Shown here: positions 14,434 through 24,219 of the stretch, in pieces
Layout of the letters: the number at the start of each line of letters is the position of its first letter
Position numbering within the stretch: the first letter of the stretch is position 1
The notes under the pieces: generated by a model
What the model saw: the letters and a program-made list of their open reading frames with translations, nothing else
Told to the model about the DNA's origin: nothing
The model's database searches: none
NCBI GenBank assembly: GCA_002439755.1
Contig: DJPH01000019.1
Location: 4,908 to 68,907 of the forward strand
Direction of reading: 5' to 3'
Length of the DNA stretch: 64,000 nucleotides
DNA from: Prevotellaceae bacterium UBA6417
GTDB taxonomy: Bacteria > Bacteroidota > Bacteroidia > Bacteroidales > Bacteroidaceae
Translations under genes and position numbers: made by a program

Positions 14434-17139
14434 TCAACAGCTTTTAGAACCGCAAAGCAGGGCATATTTGCAGTGTTCGCATGCTTTTTCGTCGAAGGCA
14501 AAGGTATATTCGGCAGTTCTTAGGTCTTTTATGAGCTGTTGCAATTGGCTTTTAAATGCATCCAGCTTTTCTTCTGCAGTCAGGTCGCTTAGTCCGTTTT
14601 TTGTGTTGCCAAGAGTGACATATGGCGAAAGCTCTTTGCCATAGAGTTTCTGCAGGAAATAGATGGCAGATACCGGTGTCTCGTTACGTGTAAGCCGGTA
14701 GAGCAGTTCGTAGAAGACGGTTTGCAGAACATAGTTTTTCGTATTGTCGCTGAAAAGTTCTTCAATGCTTGCTGCTTTCATCTTTTCCTTTTTGTAAGCA
14801 CCGGTTTTATAGTCGATGATGCGTTTTTTCTCGATGCCGTCTATATGTGTGATGTCTGTGCGGTCAATTTTTCCGTTGATACTTGTCAAATCATCTAAGT
14901 CGGCTTTTAGCGATTCTTCCGCATGAACAAATTTAAGTCCGTTGTTTTTGGCAATGTAGGCATCATATTTCAAAAGATTAGACAGATAGTCTCTTATGAC
15001 ACCGGCTTCTATCTCGTGCTCGTCCTTGTTGTAGAGTTGATGGTCTTTTTCGATTTTCGTTGTTGGTGAAAAGCTGTGTGCGTCTTCATTGCTGACATAT
15101 TCGAAAGCCTCTGCGATGTAAGTTTCCAGTTTTACAATGTTGCCTGCCATTGCAGACAACTCATCTGCGTGCAGTATGGCTTCGGGGCGGTTGCCGCGAA
15201 GGTCTTCATAGATGGATTCGGCAGCTCTGTGGAAAATACTGCCGAACGTGTTGGGAGGCAACAGGTCGGACTGTTGTGGTATCTCTTTGATGCCAAGCAT
15301 ATAAGAGAAAAAATACTTCATGGGGCAGTCTATGAATTTTTCCAAAGCCGAAACGGACAGATTCAGCCTTCTGTTTTCCATTATCTGCCTGATGGTTTCG
15401 GAGTCAATGCCTTTTACTTCGCATCGATTGATGATGTTGTGCTCGTTCAATGTATAGCATATTACAGGGATGTCGGTCTCGGTAAGAATCTGTACCATGA
15501 ACCGCGACATTTCTCCGCAGTGCTTTTCACCGTCGGTCGATTCGTTATAGACCAAAGTGACATGTTGTGAGCGTTGCAGCAGCCGGAAAAAATTGTAGGC
15601 ATAGACTTCGCTGCGTTCATCGCCTGTCATGATGTGATAGAACTTGCGCAAGTCGTAGGGAATAAACGAACGGTCGGCACTCTTTTTGGGAACAATTCCG
15701 TCTCCGACGGAGAGCAACAGAAGTTGGTCGAAATCAAGGTTGCGGGTTTCGAGCATTCCCATAATTTGTAAGCCGGCTGCCGGTTCTCCATGAAACGGAA
15801 CCGACAGTGATGTGAGTACTTGCCGCAGCAGTCCCTGCAGTGTACGGCGTGTAACGGAAAGAGTGCCGTTGCTAACAAACGTCTTGAAACGGTTGACGGT
15901 GGTGAAGCATTGAAAGAAGGATTCGGCCGTAAGTTGTCCCAACCATGATTGTTCGCCATGGCGTTCCATCTCATTCTGTGCCTGCTGTTGAAGAGCCGAT
16001 GACAATTTGTTGAGCAGCTCCAGGTTGTCGTTTGGGTTGGGTTGCTTTTCAGTTTCGCTTCGTGTAAAAAAATCTTCCACGAAAGCATAGGCCGGTGTGT
16101 GTGACATTGGAAAGCCTTTTGTGATGTTGACTTCCTGCACATCTTCAGGAAGGCTGTGAATGACCGGCTGTAGCAGGGTTTCGTCGCAAAGAACGATGGC
16201 GGTTCGTTTTTCATCCGCGCGCGTCAGATTTTGCCGGAGCCATGACGTGGCGTAATGGGCCTGTGCGTTGTCGGACGAGGAGGCCACATACTCTATTGTA
16301 GTCCGTTGTGACAAGTTGTCAAAGAGATTTTCGGGCAATTCGTTTGGAAACCGCTCGATGTTGCGTTCCATGTTCTTGCCAAAGGAAAACAATGCACCTT
16401 TGCCCGTATACATACGGTCGTAGTCCCAATAAAACAGGGCTTTTCCTGTTGATTGCAGCAGCTCGAACAATTTCCATTCCACGGGCAGCAGCATGTTGAA
16501 GCCTACGAACGCATACTTGTCGAAACGCTCAGGCAATGTGAGTTGGTTTTGCTCTAAGTTTTCGATGACGTGGCGTTGCCTGGCTCCTTCATAAGCTTCG
16601 CCATCGGCTTCAAGCGTTTCGTTCAGCTCTTTATAGATGTCGTAGAGATACCTCCACAGATGCTCAAAGTCCTCTTTCAGCTGCCCGCTTCCTTTAAGTG
16701 TTTCGATGAAAGGGCGCAATTGTTCGCGTTCTTCCGGTGTCATGGTCTCTAATTGACGGGCGGCACTCCAGGAACCGAAAATCTCGTGCGCATCGACCAG
16801 ACTGCGGTCGATATCGGAAAAATCTGACAGCAGTTGCTCGCCCCAACCGTAGAAAAAATCAAGGGAAATATGGGCATCTTGGATTTTTTCCTTGTAAATC
16901 TGATAAAGCAGACATACTGAGCGGATATCATCGGCGGGCTTGAAATCGGAAAGGGTGTTGAATAGTTCGCTTATGGTCAGATATTCGGGAGCCCACACGG
17001 CAGTTGTTTCATCGTGGGCTAACAGATAATCGTCAAAGAATATTCCGGCGCGTTTGTTGGGGAATACAACAGCGATGCGGCTCAAGTCGTTTTTGAACTT
17101 GCCGCGGAGATTGTTGGCTACATGCTTGAGAAATTGCAT
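14434..17139 (-). CDS. addB: AddB-type PD-(D/E)XK nuclease/helicase-like repair protein
   Basis: 901 residues. It contains a UvrD-like but inactivated helicase body with an early VVFPNKRAG strand near residue 25 in place of a Walker A loop, and a C-terminal RecB-like nuclease domain with GKIDRTD and IIDYKTG carrying the D-x-K catalytic pair. Four cysteines suited to an iron-sulfur cluster surround the nuclease: one in FIDCPMKYFF and three or more in CEHCKYALLC at the very end. This is the AddB arrangement: with AddA it processes double-strand breaks up to Chi-like sites. AddA is not adjacent and is not in this window. It is transcribed alone. Confidence 0.88.
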   Translation of the reverse strand: MQFLKHVANNLRGKFKNDLSRIAVVFPNKRAGIFFDDYLLAHDETTAVWAPEYLTISELFNTLSDFKPADDIRSVCLLYQIYKEKIQDAHISLDFFYGWGEQLLSDFSDIDRSLVDAHEIFGSWSAARQLETMTPEEREQLRPFIETLKGSGQLKEDFEHLWRYLYDIYKELNETLEADGEAYEGARQRHVIENLEQNQLTLPERFDKYAFVGFNMLLPVEWKLFELLQSTGKALFYWDYDRMYTGKGALFSFGKNMERNIERFPNELPENLFDNLSQRTTIEYVASSSDNAQAHYATSWLRQNLTRADEKRTAIVLCDETLLQPVIHSLPEDVQEVNITKGFPMSHTPAYAFVEDFFTRSETEKQPNPNDNLELLNKLSSALQQQAQNEMERHGEQSWLGQLTAESFFQCFTTVNRFKTFVSNGTLSVTRRTLQGLLRQVLTSLSVPFHGEPAAGLQIMGMLETRNLDFDQLLLLSVGDGIVPKKSADRSFIPYDLRKFYHIMTGDERSEVYAYNFFRLLQRSQHVTLVYNESTDGEKHCGEMSRFMVQILTETDIPVICYTLNEHNIINRCEVKGIDSETIRQIMENRRLNLSVSALEKFIDCPMKYFFSYMLGIKEIPQQSDLLPPNTFGSIFHRAAESIYEDLRGNRPEAILHADELSAMAGNIVKLETYIAEAFEYVSNEDAHSFSPTTKIEKDHQLYNKDEHEIEAGVIRDYLSNLLKYDAYIAKNNGLKFVHAEESLKADLDDLTSINGKIDRTDITHIDGIEKKRIIDYKTGAYKKEKMKAASIEELFSDNTKNYVLQTVFYELLYRLTRNETPVSAIYFLQKLYGKELSPYVTLGNTKNGLSDLTAEEKLDAFKSQLQQLIKDLRTAEYTFAFDEKACEHCKYALLCGSKSC

Positions 17140-17287
17140 ATACTTGTGGATTGGGAGTCTTTGTGAAATGGCTTTGGAAATCGGGAAGACCGGTTGCAGA
17201 ATTTTCTATGGGGAAAGGTGCTTTCTGTAGCCGTGTTTCAATTCGATACAGCCGAACTTTTTATTGTCTGTGAACTGTTTGTCAATA

Positions 17288-17295
17288 CAAAGGTA
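17288..17295 (-). promoter_or_regulatory. -7 element upstream of addB
   Basis: Minus strand TACCTTTG (TAnnTTTG), about 150 bases before the addB start and just after the end of the MGMT-like gene. Confidence 0.4.
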
Positions 17296-17338
17296 GGGAT
17301 TTTAGCCAAGAATACAGTGAAACGTCCATTAAAACGAT

Positions 17339-17647
17339 TCATTGTAATTTGAAGTTGCATTCTTTCATATTGACACAAGCATTGGTTTTGAAAACAACTC
17401 CTTCCGATTCGAGCAGCCGGCGTTGCTCCGTAAAACCCGGAGCCAGGCGTCCTTGACTGTTTACAACACGATGACAGGGAAGATGAAGCGATTCGGAAGC
17501 CTCACGCAAAACCCGCCCAACAAGACGTGAGTTTTGAGGCCTGCCAATGAGCCAGGCAATTTGTCCGTAGGTCAGAACTTTTCCTATTGGGATTTCCGAC
17601 ACAACGTTGAACACATCTTTGCGAAAAGAGTCGATGTCAGGCTTCAT
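17339..17647 (-). CDS. MGMT-family (alkyltransferase-like) DNA-binding protein
   Basis: 102 residues from the ATG at 17645-17647. It corresponds to the C-terminal DNA-binding/active-site domain of O6-alkylguanine-DNA alkyltransferase only; the N-terminal domain is missing. The helix-turn-helix (YGQIAWLIGRPQNSRLVGRVLREA, ~27-50) is present, and the active-site motif PCHRVV keeps Cys58, unlike classical ATL proteins where Trp replaces it. It could therefore be a minimal alkyltransferase or a lesion-recognition protein feeding nucleotide excision repair. It lies 58 bases after proA and may be the tail of the amino-acid operon. Confidence 0.85.
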   Translation of the reverse strand: MKPDIDSFRKDVFNVVSEIPIGKVLTYGQIAWLIGRPQNSRLVGRVLREASESLHLPCHRVVNSQGRLAPGFTEQRRLLESEGVVFKTNACVNMKECNFKLQ

Positions 17648-17705
17648 CGTTTCAGACCAAAGCGAAAAGGCCAATGTTTATTTTGAGCAGAATGTCTATA
17701 TGAAA

Positions 17706-18953
17706 TCAGGCCGGACGCGTCTGACCGTGTCCGGTGATGAGCCATTTGTAGGTGGTGATTTCTTCTAATCCCATCGGCCCGCGTGCTCCCAGCTTTTGGG
17801 TGCTGATACCTATTTCAGCGCCCAGGCCGAATTGTCCGCCGTCGGTAAAACTGGTCGGTGCATTTACGTAGACACAGGCCGCATCAACCATGGTTTGAAA
17901 AACGCGAGCCCGGTCTTTGTTTTCGGTAATGATGCATTCGCTATGTCCGGAACCATAGCGGGCAATATGTGACAAGGCTTCTTCTAAACTGTTTACCGTT
18001 CGGACGGCCATGCGGAGCGACATGTATTCTGTGCCATAGCTGTTGCTGTCGGCCGGATGGAGCAGGCTGGAAGGATAATTGTTTTGCAAGGCACTATAGG
18101 CCGGGGTATCGGCGAAAAGTTCTACTTGCTTTTTTAAAAGTAAAGAACATAATTCCGGCAAGTCAGACAGACGTTTACGATGGATGATGAGGCAATCAAG
18201 GGCATTGCACACGGATGGGCGGCGTGTCTTGGCATTCAGTATGATTTGTTTCCCGATGTTAGTGTCTCCGTATTCATCAAAATAGGTGTTTACGACTCCG
18301 GCTCCGGTTTCGATGCAGGGCACTTTTGCCTCTTCTCTGACAAAACGGATGAGTCGGCTGCTGCCGCGCGGAATGATGAGGTCAACGTACTGTGTGGCAT
18401 GCAACAGCTCGGCTGCAGCTTCATGAGTAGCCGGAAGAAGCTGCACAACGTTGCGATCTATTCCTTGTTCTTCGAGTACGTCGTGAATCAATTTTACTGC
18501 GGCAATATTTGTATTGTCTGCATCTTTGCCTCCTTTTAGAATGCAGGCATTGCCGCTTTTAAAGCAGAGCGAGAATACGTCGAAAGTAACATTGGGACGC
18601 GCCTCATAAATGATGCCGATGACACCGAAAGGTACGCTTACGCGTTGCAAGTGCAATCCGTTGTCAAGGATCTTGTCGGATAGAATACGGCCGAGTGGTG
18701 ACGGCAGTGTGCCTACATGGCGCATGTCAGACGCAATGCCTGCTAAACGTTGTTCTGTCAATTGCAATCTGTCATACAGCGGATTGTCTTTGTCCATATG
18801 TTTTAGGTCAATGGCATTGGCAGCGAGCAGTTCTGCCTGATGTGATTCGATAGCATCGGCGACGGCAGCTAAAATCTTTGAGCGGCGCGTGTCGTCAATA
18901 AGTGCTAAATTGACAGAGGCTGATTTGGCAGACGAAAAAAAATGTTCGAACAT
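17706..18953 (-). CDS. proA: Gamma-glutamyl phosphate reductase ProA
   Basis: 415 residues, the normal length. It is an aldehyde-dehydrogenase-fold enzyme that reduces gamma-glutamyl phosphate to glutamate semialdehyde, the second step of proline synthesis. Diagnostic stretches are [15 protein letters not shown] (~108-122), [12 protein letters not shown], the cysteine motif [10 protein letters not shown], and the C-terminal [29 protein letters not shown]. It is the last biosynthetic gene of the argR-led operon, 26 bases after proB. Confidence 0.96.
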   Translation of the reverse strand: MFEHFFSSAKSASVNLALIDDTRRSKILAAVADAIESHQAELLAANAIDLKHMDKDNPLYDRLQLTEQRLAGIASDMRHVGTLPSPLGRILSDKILDNGLHLQRVSVPFGVIGIIYEARPNVTFDVFSLCFKSGNACILKGGKDADNTNIAAVKLIHDVLEEQGIDRNVVQLLPATHEAAAELLHATQYVDLIIPRGSSRLIRFVREEAKVPCIETGAGVVNTYFDEYGDTNIGKQIILNAKTRRPSVCNALDCLIIHRKRLSDLPELCSLLLKKQVELFADTPAYSALQNNYPSSLLHPADSNSYGTEYMSLRMAVRTVNSLEEALSHIARYGSGHSECIITENKDRARVFQTMVDAACVYVNAPTSFTDGGQFGLGAEIGISTQKLGARGPMGLEEITTYKWLITGHGQTRPA

Positions 18954-18979
18954 GTATAGGTTGGAGTAAGATGGTAAAG

Positions 18980-20074
18980 CTAATTGGAGATTGTGTCTTT
19001 TAACAAGAACAAGTAGTCATAGTGAACCAAAGGCTTTTGGTTGTGCCGGCCTATCAATTGTCGAGCTTCACAGGCATCATATCCCGATCGGCCTAAGGCT
19101 ATTTCTGTTTGATTCTCATCAACAATGCTCACAATGTCGCCTTCTTCAAAATCACCGTCAATGGCAGTTGCTCCGACCAATAGCAGACTGGTAGCTTTGC
19201 AGCTGTTGAGCAGAGTCTCGGCAGCTTTGTGATTAATGTGAATGATTCCCTTAGAAAAACCTGCACTGTGGGCAATCCACTTCTTGACGCTTGAAATGGC
19301 ATCCGGATTAGGGAGAAACTCGGTATGCAGCGTTTCAGCCGGTTTTGTAATGAGGTTAATCAGAATGTTAGGCGTTTTTCCGTTGGCAATGATAACTCGT
19401 ATACCTTCTGAAGCGACTTTGCGTGCAATTCTGCATTTGGTAATCATTCCGCCACGCCCGAAACCACTTTTTTCAGCTTGAATATAATCAGTCAGGTCTG
19501 TATTTGGATGCAATTCGCGTATGACGTGACATGAAGGGTCTGATGGAGAACCGTTATATATGCCGTCAACATTGCTTAGTATGATAAGGCTCTCAGCACC
19601 AATCATGCTTGCAATAAGTCCTGATAGCTCATCATTGTCGGTAAACATGAGCTCTGTGACACTGACAGTGTCGTTTTCGTTGACAATAGGAATGATGCCG
19701 TTTTGAAGCATCACAGTCATGCAACTTCTTTGATTTAAATATTCGCGGCGGGTACCGAAATTCTCTTTCATCGTAAGAACCTGGCCGATTTTCAACCCAT
19801 GTTCACGAAAGAAGTCGTAGTACAGGTTAAGCAGCTTTACCTGACCTACGGCTGAATAAAGTTGCCTTTGTTCGACGCTGTCTAATTTATGATTAATTTT
19901 GATTTCGCTTCTCCCACTTGCGATGGCTCCGCTTGAGACAAGCACCACATCATATTTTAGTGAGCGGAGCATGGCAATTTGATCGACCAAGGCAGACATT
20001 TGTGTAACGTCAAGTGTCCCGTTAGATCGGGTCAGGACGTTGCTTCCAACCTTTATAACGATGCGATGTTTCAT
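18980..20074 (-). CDS. proB: Glutamate 5-kinase ProB with PUA domain
   Basis: 364 residues. The amino-acid-kinase domain begins with [14 protein letters not shown] and contains SSGAIASGR and the [21 protein letters not shown] loop. A C-terminal PUA domain (~275-355, [14 protein letters not shown]...[17 protein letters not shown]) is present as in most feedback-inhibited ProB enzymes. It phosphorylates glutamate using ATP as the first proline step. Its start overlaps the end of proC by 4 bases, so translation is likely coupled. Confidence 0.96.
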   Translation of the reverse strand: MKHRIVIKVGSNVLTRSNGTLDVTQMSALVDQIAMLRSLKYDVVLVSSGAIASGRSEIKINHKLDSVEQRQLYSAVGQVKLLNLYYDFFREHGLKIGQVLTMKENFGTRREYLNQRSCMTVMLQNGIIPIVNENDTVSVTELMFTDNDELSGLIASMIGAESLIILSNVDGIYNGSPSDPSCHVIRELHPNTDLTDYIQAEKSGFGRGGMITKCRIARKVASEGIRVIIANGKTPNILINLITKPAETLHTEFLPNPDAISSVKKWIAHSAGFSKGIIHINHKAAETLLNSCKATSLLLVGATAIDGDFEEGDIVSIVDENQTEIALGRSGYDACEARQLIGRHNQKPLVHYDYLFLLKDTISN

Positions 20075-20865
20075 GTAGTTTTAAGTCCGGCTTTTAAACC
20101 GCGGATGACAGCACTGGTGAAGCCTGCATTTTCCATTTCGTTGAGGCCGCGTATGGTAACACCGCCCGGTGTAGTTACTTTGTCAATTTCGGCTTCAGGA
20201 TGGTTGCCGTTGGCTTGCAATAGTTCTATGGCTCCTTTTACAGTTTGCAATACAATGTCCTTTGCATCGTCTGGATAAAAGCCAAGCTCTACGCCACCTT
20301 CTGATGCAGCACGTACATAACGCATTGCGTAGGCAAGACCGCAGGAAGCCAAGGTGGTACCTGCGGCTAAGAGTCTTTCTTCAACGATAATGGAGCGTCC
20401 CATCCCATCGAAGATGGATCTTATCAATGCTGTTTGTTCCTTTTCGGCTTTTGCCGGAACAATAAAAGTCATGCTGCTGCATTGGGAAATGGCTATGTTA
20501 GGGATGGCCAGAAAAAATGAAGGAATCATTTTTTCTTCATTTTCCAACCAGGTCTTAACATCGTCTGATTTTATTCCGGCAGCTATAATGACCAATATTT
20601 GATGGTTGTAGTCGAGAACAGGTCTGATTTCTCGCAAAATAGTCTCAACCAACCAAGGTTTTACAAAAACCATAATGACATCAGCTCCTTTGATGGCTTC
20701 TTTGTTGTCAGTAAAAGTGTGAACTCCAATGCAATCAAAAGGTTGAAGCTTCTGGGAAGAAGGGTCTGAGATGCAGAGCTCTTTTGCTTGGCAGGTATTT
20801 GATTTTAGAAGCCCATGAGCTGTGGCACCTCCCATGTTGCCTGCTCCAATAATGGAAATTTTCAT
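20071..20865 (-). CDS. proC: Pyrroline-5-carboxylate reductase ProC
   Basis: 264 residues. An N-terminal Rossmann motif (ISIIGAGNMGGATAHG) and the conserved C-terminal TPGGVTIRGLNEMENAGF loop identify ProC, which reduces pyrroline-5-carboxylate to proline with NAD(P)H. One base separates it from argD and it overlaps proB by 4 bases. All three proline genes are thus embedded in the arginine operon. Confidence 0.96.
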   Translation of the reverse strand: MKISIIGAGNMGGATAHGLLKSNTCQAKELCISDPSSQKLQPFDCIGVHTFTDNKEAIKGADVIMVFVKPWLVETILREIRPVLDYNHQILVIIAAGIKSDDVKTWLENEEKMIPSFFLAIPNIAISQCSSMTFIVPAKAEKEQTALIRSIFDGMGRSIIVEERLLAAGTTLASCGLAYAMRYVRAASEGGVELGFYPDDAKDIVLQTVKGAIELLQANGNHPEAEIDKVTTPGGVTIRGLNEMENAGFTSAVIRGLKAGLKTT

Positions 20866-20866
20866 A

Positions 20867-22009
20867 TTAGAATTCTGATAGTATCCTGCTGAGTTTGTCT
20901 ATAAAGATATCGGCATATTCTTTTGTAAAACATAGCGGAGGAAGCAGACGCAATACGTTTGAACCTGATGCTCCTGTGAAACAATGTTCCTTGTATACTA
21001 GAGCTTCGCGAATGGGCTTGATGGGGACATTGAATTCAATTCCAATCATTAGGCCGCGGCCGCGTATGTCTGTGATTTGAGAATGTTTTTTTGAAAGATC
21101 CTTCAAACGGCTAATGAGATAGTTGCCTATAGTTGCCGCATTATTGATGAGCTGCTCTTGTTCTATGACATCCAATACGGCCAAGGCTGCAGCGCATCCC
21201 AGGTGATTGCCCCCAAAAGTTGTGCCTAATTGTCCATAAACGGGCTTGTATTTCGGGGAAATAAGGATTGCCGCCATAGGAAATCCATTGCCGATGCCTT
21301 TTGCTATAGAAATTAAATCCGGGCGAATTCCTAAATACTGATGTGCAAAGAATTTGCCACTGCGCCCGTATCCACATTGTATTTCATCACAAATCAAAGC
21401 CGTACCATACTTTTCACATGCCTTTTCCAAGCCTTGGGCAAATTCTGTTGTGGCCAACCGGATGCCGCCTACACCTTGTATACATTCTAAAATGCAGGCG
21501 CACACATCTCCTTTAGAAATTTCGTATTCCCAGGCGGCCAAATCATTTAATGGCAGATAAGTAACGTGGTGGTTATTGTTGATTGGAGCGATGATTTTGG
21601 GATTGTTAGTTGCTTCTACTGCCAATGAAGTTCTTCCGTGGAAAGCTTTTTCCGCTGAAAGTATACGGGTGCGTCCGTTTTTAAAAGAAGCTAATTTCAA
21701 ACAATTCTCGTTGGCTTCGGCACCACTGTTGATAAGAAAAAGTTGGTAGTCATCATAGTCACATGCTTTTCCCAAACGTTCTGCTAATTCTCTTTGTAGC
21801 GGATTGATGACGGAATTAGAATAGAATCCAATAGTGTGCAACTGTTGAGTCATTCTTTCTATGTAATGAGGGTGGCAATGTCCGATAGAAATAACGGCAT
21901 GGCCACCATAGAGATCTAAGTATTCTTGGCCTTTGTTATCCCAAACTTTGCATCCTTTGCCTTTTGTGATAGTTACGTCAAAAAGGGGATATACGTCAAA
22001 TAAATTCAT
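20867..22009 (-). CDS. argD: Acetylornithine (or succinylornithine) aminotransferase ArgD
   Basis: 380 residues of the class III PLP-dependent aminotransferase family. GGHAVISIGHCHPHY, NSGAEANENCLKLA, CDEIQCGYGRSG and the PLP-lysine segment SIAKGIGNGFPMAA are present. It transfers an amino group from glutamate to N-acylglutamate semialdehyde. Bacteroides uses N-succinyl rather than N-acetyl intermediates, and this protein could work in such a pathway; the sequence alone does not tell which acyl group. It sits 11 bases after argC. Confidence 0.94.
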   Translation of the reverse strand: MNLFDVYPLFDVTITKGKGCKVWDNKGQEYLDLYGGHAVISIGHCHPHYIERMTQQLHTIGFYSNSVINPLQRELAERLGKACDYDDYQLFLINSGAEANENCLKLASFKNGRTRILSAEKAFHGRTSLAVEATNNPKIIAPINNNHHVTYLPLNDLAAWEYEISKGDVCACILECIQGVGGIRLATTEFAQGLEKACEKYGTALICDEIQCGYGRSGKFFAHQYLGIRPDLISIAKGIGNGFPMAAILISPKYKPVYGQLGTTFGGNHLGCAAALAVLDVIEQEQLINNAATIGNYLISRLKDLSKKHSQITDIRGRGLMIGIEFNVPIKPIREALVYKEHCFTGASGSNVLRLLPPLCFTKEYADIFIDKLSRILSEF

Positions 22010-22020
22010 GTGAGTAATGT

Positions 22021-22989
22021 TTAAAAGCCGATGGCTTTAAGGTGTAGCCCTTCATCTTCGCTTCGGCCGAATAGTAAGTTCATGTTTTCTACGGCTTGCC
22101 CGGCAGCTCCTTTTAGTAAATTGTCGATGCAGCTTGTTATCAATATTTTGTCATCAATGCGTTTTGCATGAACCAGGCATTTGTTTGTGTTTACAACTTG
22201 TTTCATGTCAATTTCATTTGTGACATAATGTGTAAATGGGCTGTCTGAGTAAAAATCTGTGTAGATATCATCAATTTCTTGTTGGGTAATATCCAAATAA
22301 ATCATTTCTGTAGCAAAGATTCCTCTTGGGAAGTCACCTCTATAAGGCAAGAACTCGATGTTTCCGCTAAATTGTGGATCAAGCTGGCAAATTGATTGCT
22401 TTATTTCTGGTACATGTTGATGGTGAAAAGCTTTATAAATGCTGATATTTCCACTTCTCCAACTGAAATGGGTTTTAGCTGTAGGTTTTACTCCTGCTCC
22501 TGTACTTCCTGTGATGGCATTTATGTAGACGTTGCCCTTTAAAAGCTTTTTTGCTGCCAATGGAAGTAATCCCAATTGAATGCATGTCGCAAAACATCCC
22601 GGATTGGCAATATGCCGTGCATTGCGAATCTTGTCACGTTGCAGTTCTGGAAGTCCATAGACGAAATCATTTCCTTCATCTTTTAGACGGAAGTCTTGTG
22701 CAAAGTCTATGATTTTAACATGTTCCGGTATATTGTGCTCTTTAAGAAAAGCTTCACTTTTCCCATGCCCGAAGCAGAAAAAAACAACATCTACATTGTC
22801 GAAAGGTAGCTCTGACGTGAACCGCAAATCTGTTTCTCCGTAGAGACCTTCATGAACGTCTGCAATTAAGTTGCCGGCATTGCTCTCGCTGTTTACAAAA
22901 ACAATTTCCGTGTTTGGGTGGTTGATGAGAATGCGTATTAATTCTCCTCCTGTGTAACCGGCTCCACCTAAAATTCCAACTTTAATCAT
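22021..22989 (-). CDS. argC: N-acyl-gamma-glutamyl-phosphate reductase ArgC
   Basis: 322 residues with the N-terminal NADP-binding loop GGAGYTGGELIRIL and the active-site cysteine in HIANPGCFATCIQLG. It reduces N-acyl-gamma-glutamyl phosphate to the semialdehyde. The gene starts 6 bases after argG, in the same transcript. Confidence 0.95.
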   Translation of the reverse strand: MIKVGILGGAGYTGGELIRILINHPNTEIVFVNSESNAGNLIADVHEGLYGETDLRFTSELPFDNVDVVFFCFGHGKSEAFLKEHNIPEHVKIIDFAQDFRLKDEGNDFVYGLPELQRDKIRNARHIANPGCFATCIQLGLLPLAAKKLLKGNVYINAITGSTGAGVKPTAKTHFSWRSGNISIYKAFHHQHVPEIKQSICQLDPQFSGNIEFLPYRGDFPRGIFATEMIYLDITQQEIDDIYTDFYSDSPFTHYVTNEIDMKQVVNTNKCLVHAKRIDDKILITSCIDNLLKGAAGQAVENMNLLFGRSEDEGLHLKAIGF

Positions 22990-22995
22990 GGTAGA

Positions 22996-24195
22996 TTATC
23001 TTTTTTCATCTTTGTGGATTCCGTAATACACGCGTAAAGGTGTACTCAGGACTTTTATAAAGCCCTTTGCTTCTTCTGACGTCCAGCCGTGTTGCATCTC
23101 ACCATATTCTCCTAATTTGGATTTTAGCAAGTCATCATTGCTTTCTATTCCAACAGTTTCAAATCCGAAAGGACGCAGTTTCAAAATGGCTGTTCCATTT
23201 ACATGGCGTTGAGAACTGGTGAGCATTGCTTCGATATCTGGCATGACCGGTTCTAAGTATTGGCTTTCATGTAGAAACATTCCATACCAGTTGGCAACTT
23301 GGTCTTTCCAGTATTGTTGCCATTTGCTTAATGTACTCTTTTCTAAAAGTCGATGGGCTTCTATGATTAATTTAGGTGCAGCGGCCTCAAAGCCGACTCT
23401 TCCTTTTATTCCTATAATGGTATCACCAACATTGCAGTCGCGTCCGATTGCATAGGCAGACCCTATTTCTTCTATTCGTTGGATGGCTTTTACCTTATCA
23501 TCAAATTTTTCACCATTGACAGCTATGATTTCTCCTCGTTCAAACTGTATTTTCAGCAGTGTTTCTTTTTGTTGTGTCACATGCTTCAAGTAAGCTTCTT
23601 CGGGCAAGCCTTGGGCGGAATCAAGTAATTCGCCTCCGCATATAGATGTTCCCCAAATACCTACATTATATGAGTATTTTAGTTTTGTAAAATCTGCAAA
23701 GAATCCATGTGCATTCAAGTAGTCAACTTCTTCTTTTCTGCTTAATGCTTTGTCTCTAGTAAGTGTGATGATTTCTACGCCTGGAGCCATAACCAAAAAA
23801 GTCATGTCGAAACGTATTTGGTCGTTGCCTGCTCCTGTTGATCCATGTGCTATTGCATCGGCATTTATTTGTTTGGCATAACGTGCAATTGCAATTGCCT
23901 GGAAGATGCGTTCTGATGATACAGAAATCGGGTAGCAATTGTTGCGCAAGACATTGCCAAATATCATGTATTTAAGGCTCTTTTCGTAGTATTCTTGTGT
24001 TACATCAAGAGTGATATATTCTTTGGCTCCGAGTTTGTAAGCGTTTTCTTCGTTCTTTTTTAGCTGTTCATCTGAAAAGCCTCCTGTGTTTGCGCATGCG
24101 GCATATACTTCAAAACCTTTTTCTTTGGCCAAATACATAACTGTATAACTTGTATCTAGTCCGCCACTATAGGCTACCACTACTTTTTTTGCCAT
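22996..24195 (-). CDS. argG: Argininosuccinate synthase ArgG
   Basis: 399 residues. The N-terminal P-loop-type motif VVAYSGGLDTSYTV, HGSTGAGNDQIRFD and GRVGFEAAAPK are characteristic. It joins citrulline and aspartate using ATP. It lies 24 bases after the GNAT gene. The next pathway enzyme, ArgH, and the carbamoyltransferase supplying citrulline are not in the window. Confidence 0.96.
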   Translation of the reverse strand: MAKKVVVAYSGGLDTSYTVMYLAKEKGFEVYAACANTGGFSDEQLKKNEENAYKLGAKEYITLDVTQEYYEKSLKYMIFGNVLRNNCYPISVSSERIFQAIAIARYAKQINADAIAHGSTGAGNDQIRFDMTFLVMAPGVEIITLTRDKALSRKEEVDYLNAHGFFADFTKLKYSYNVGIWGTSICGGELLDSAQGLPEEAYLKHVTQQKETLLKIQFERGEIIAVNGEKFDDKVKAIQRIEEIGSAYAIGRDCNVGDTIIGIKGRVGFEAAAPKLIIEAHRLLEKSTLSKWQQYWKDQVANWYGMFLHESQYLEPVMPDIEAMLTSSQRHVNGTAILKLRPFGFETVGIESNDDLLKSKLGEYGEMQHGWTSEEAKGFIKVLSTPLRVYYGIHKDEKR

Positions 24196-24219
24196 AATAA
24201 GTATCTCTTTAATTGTGTT

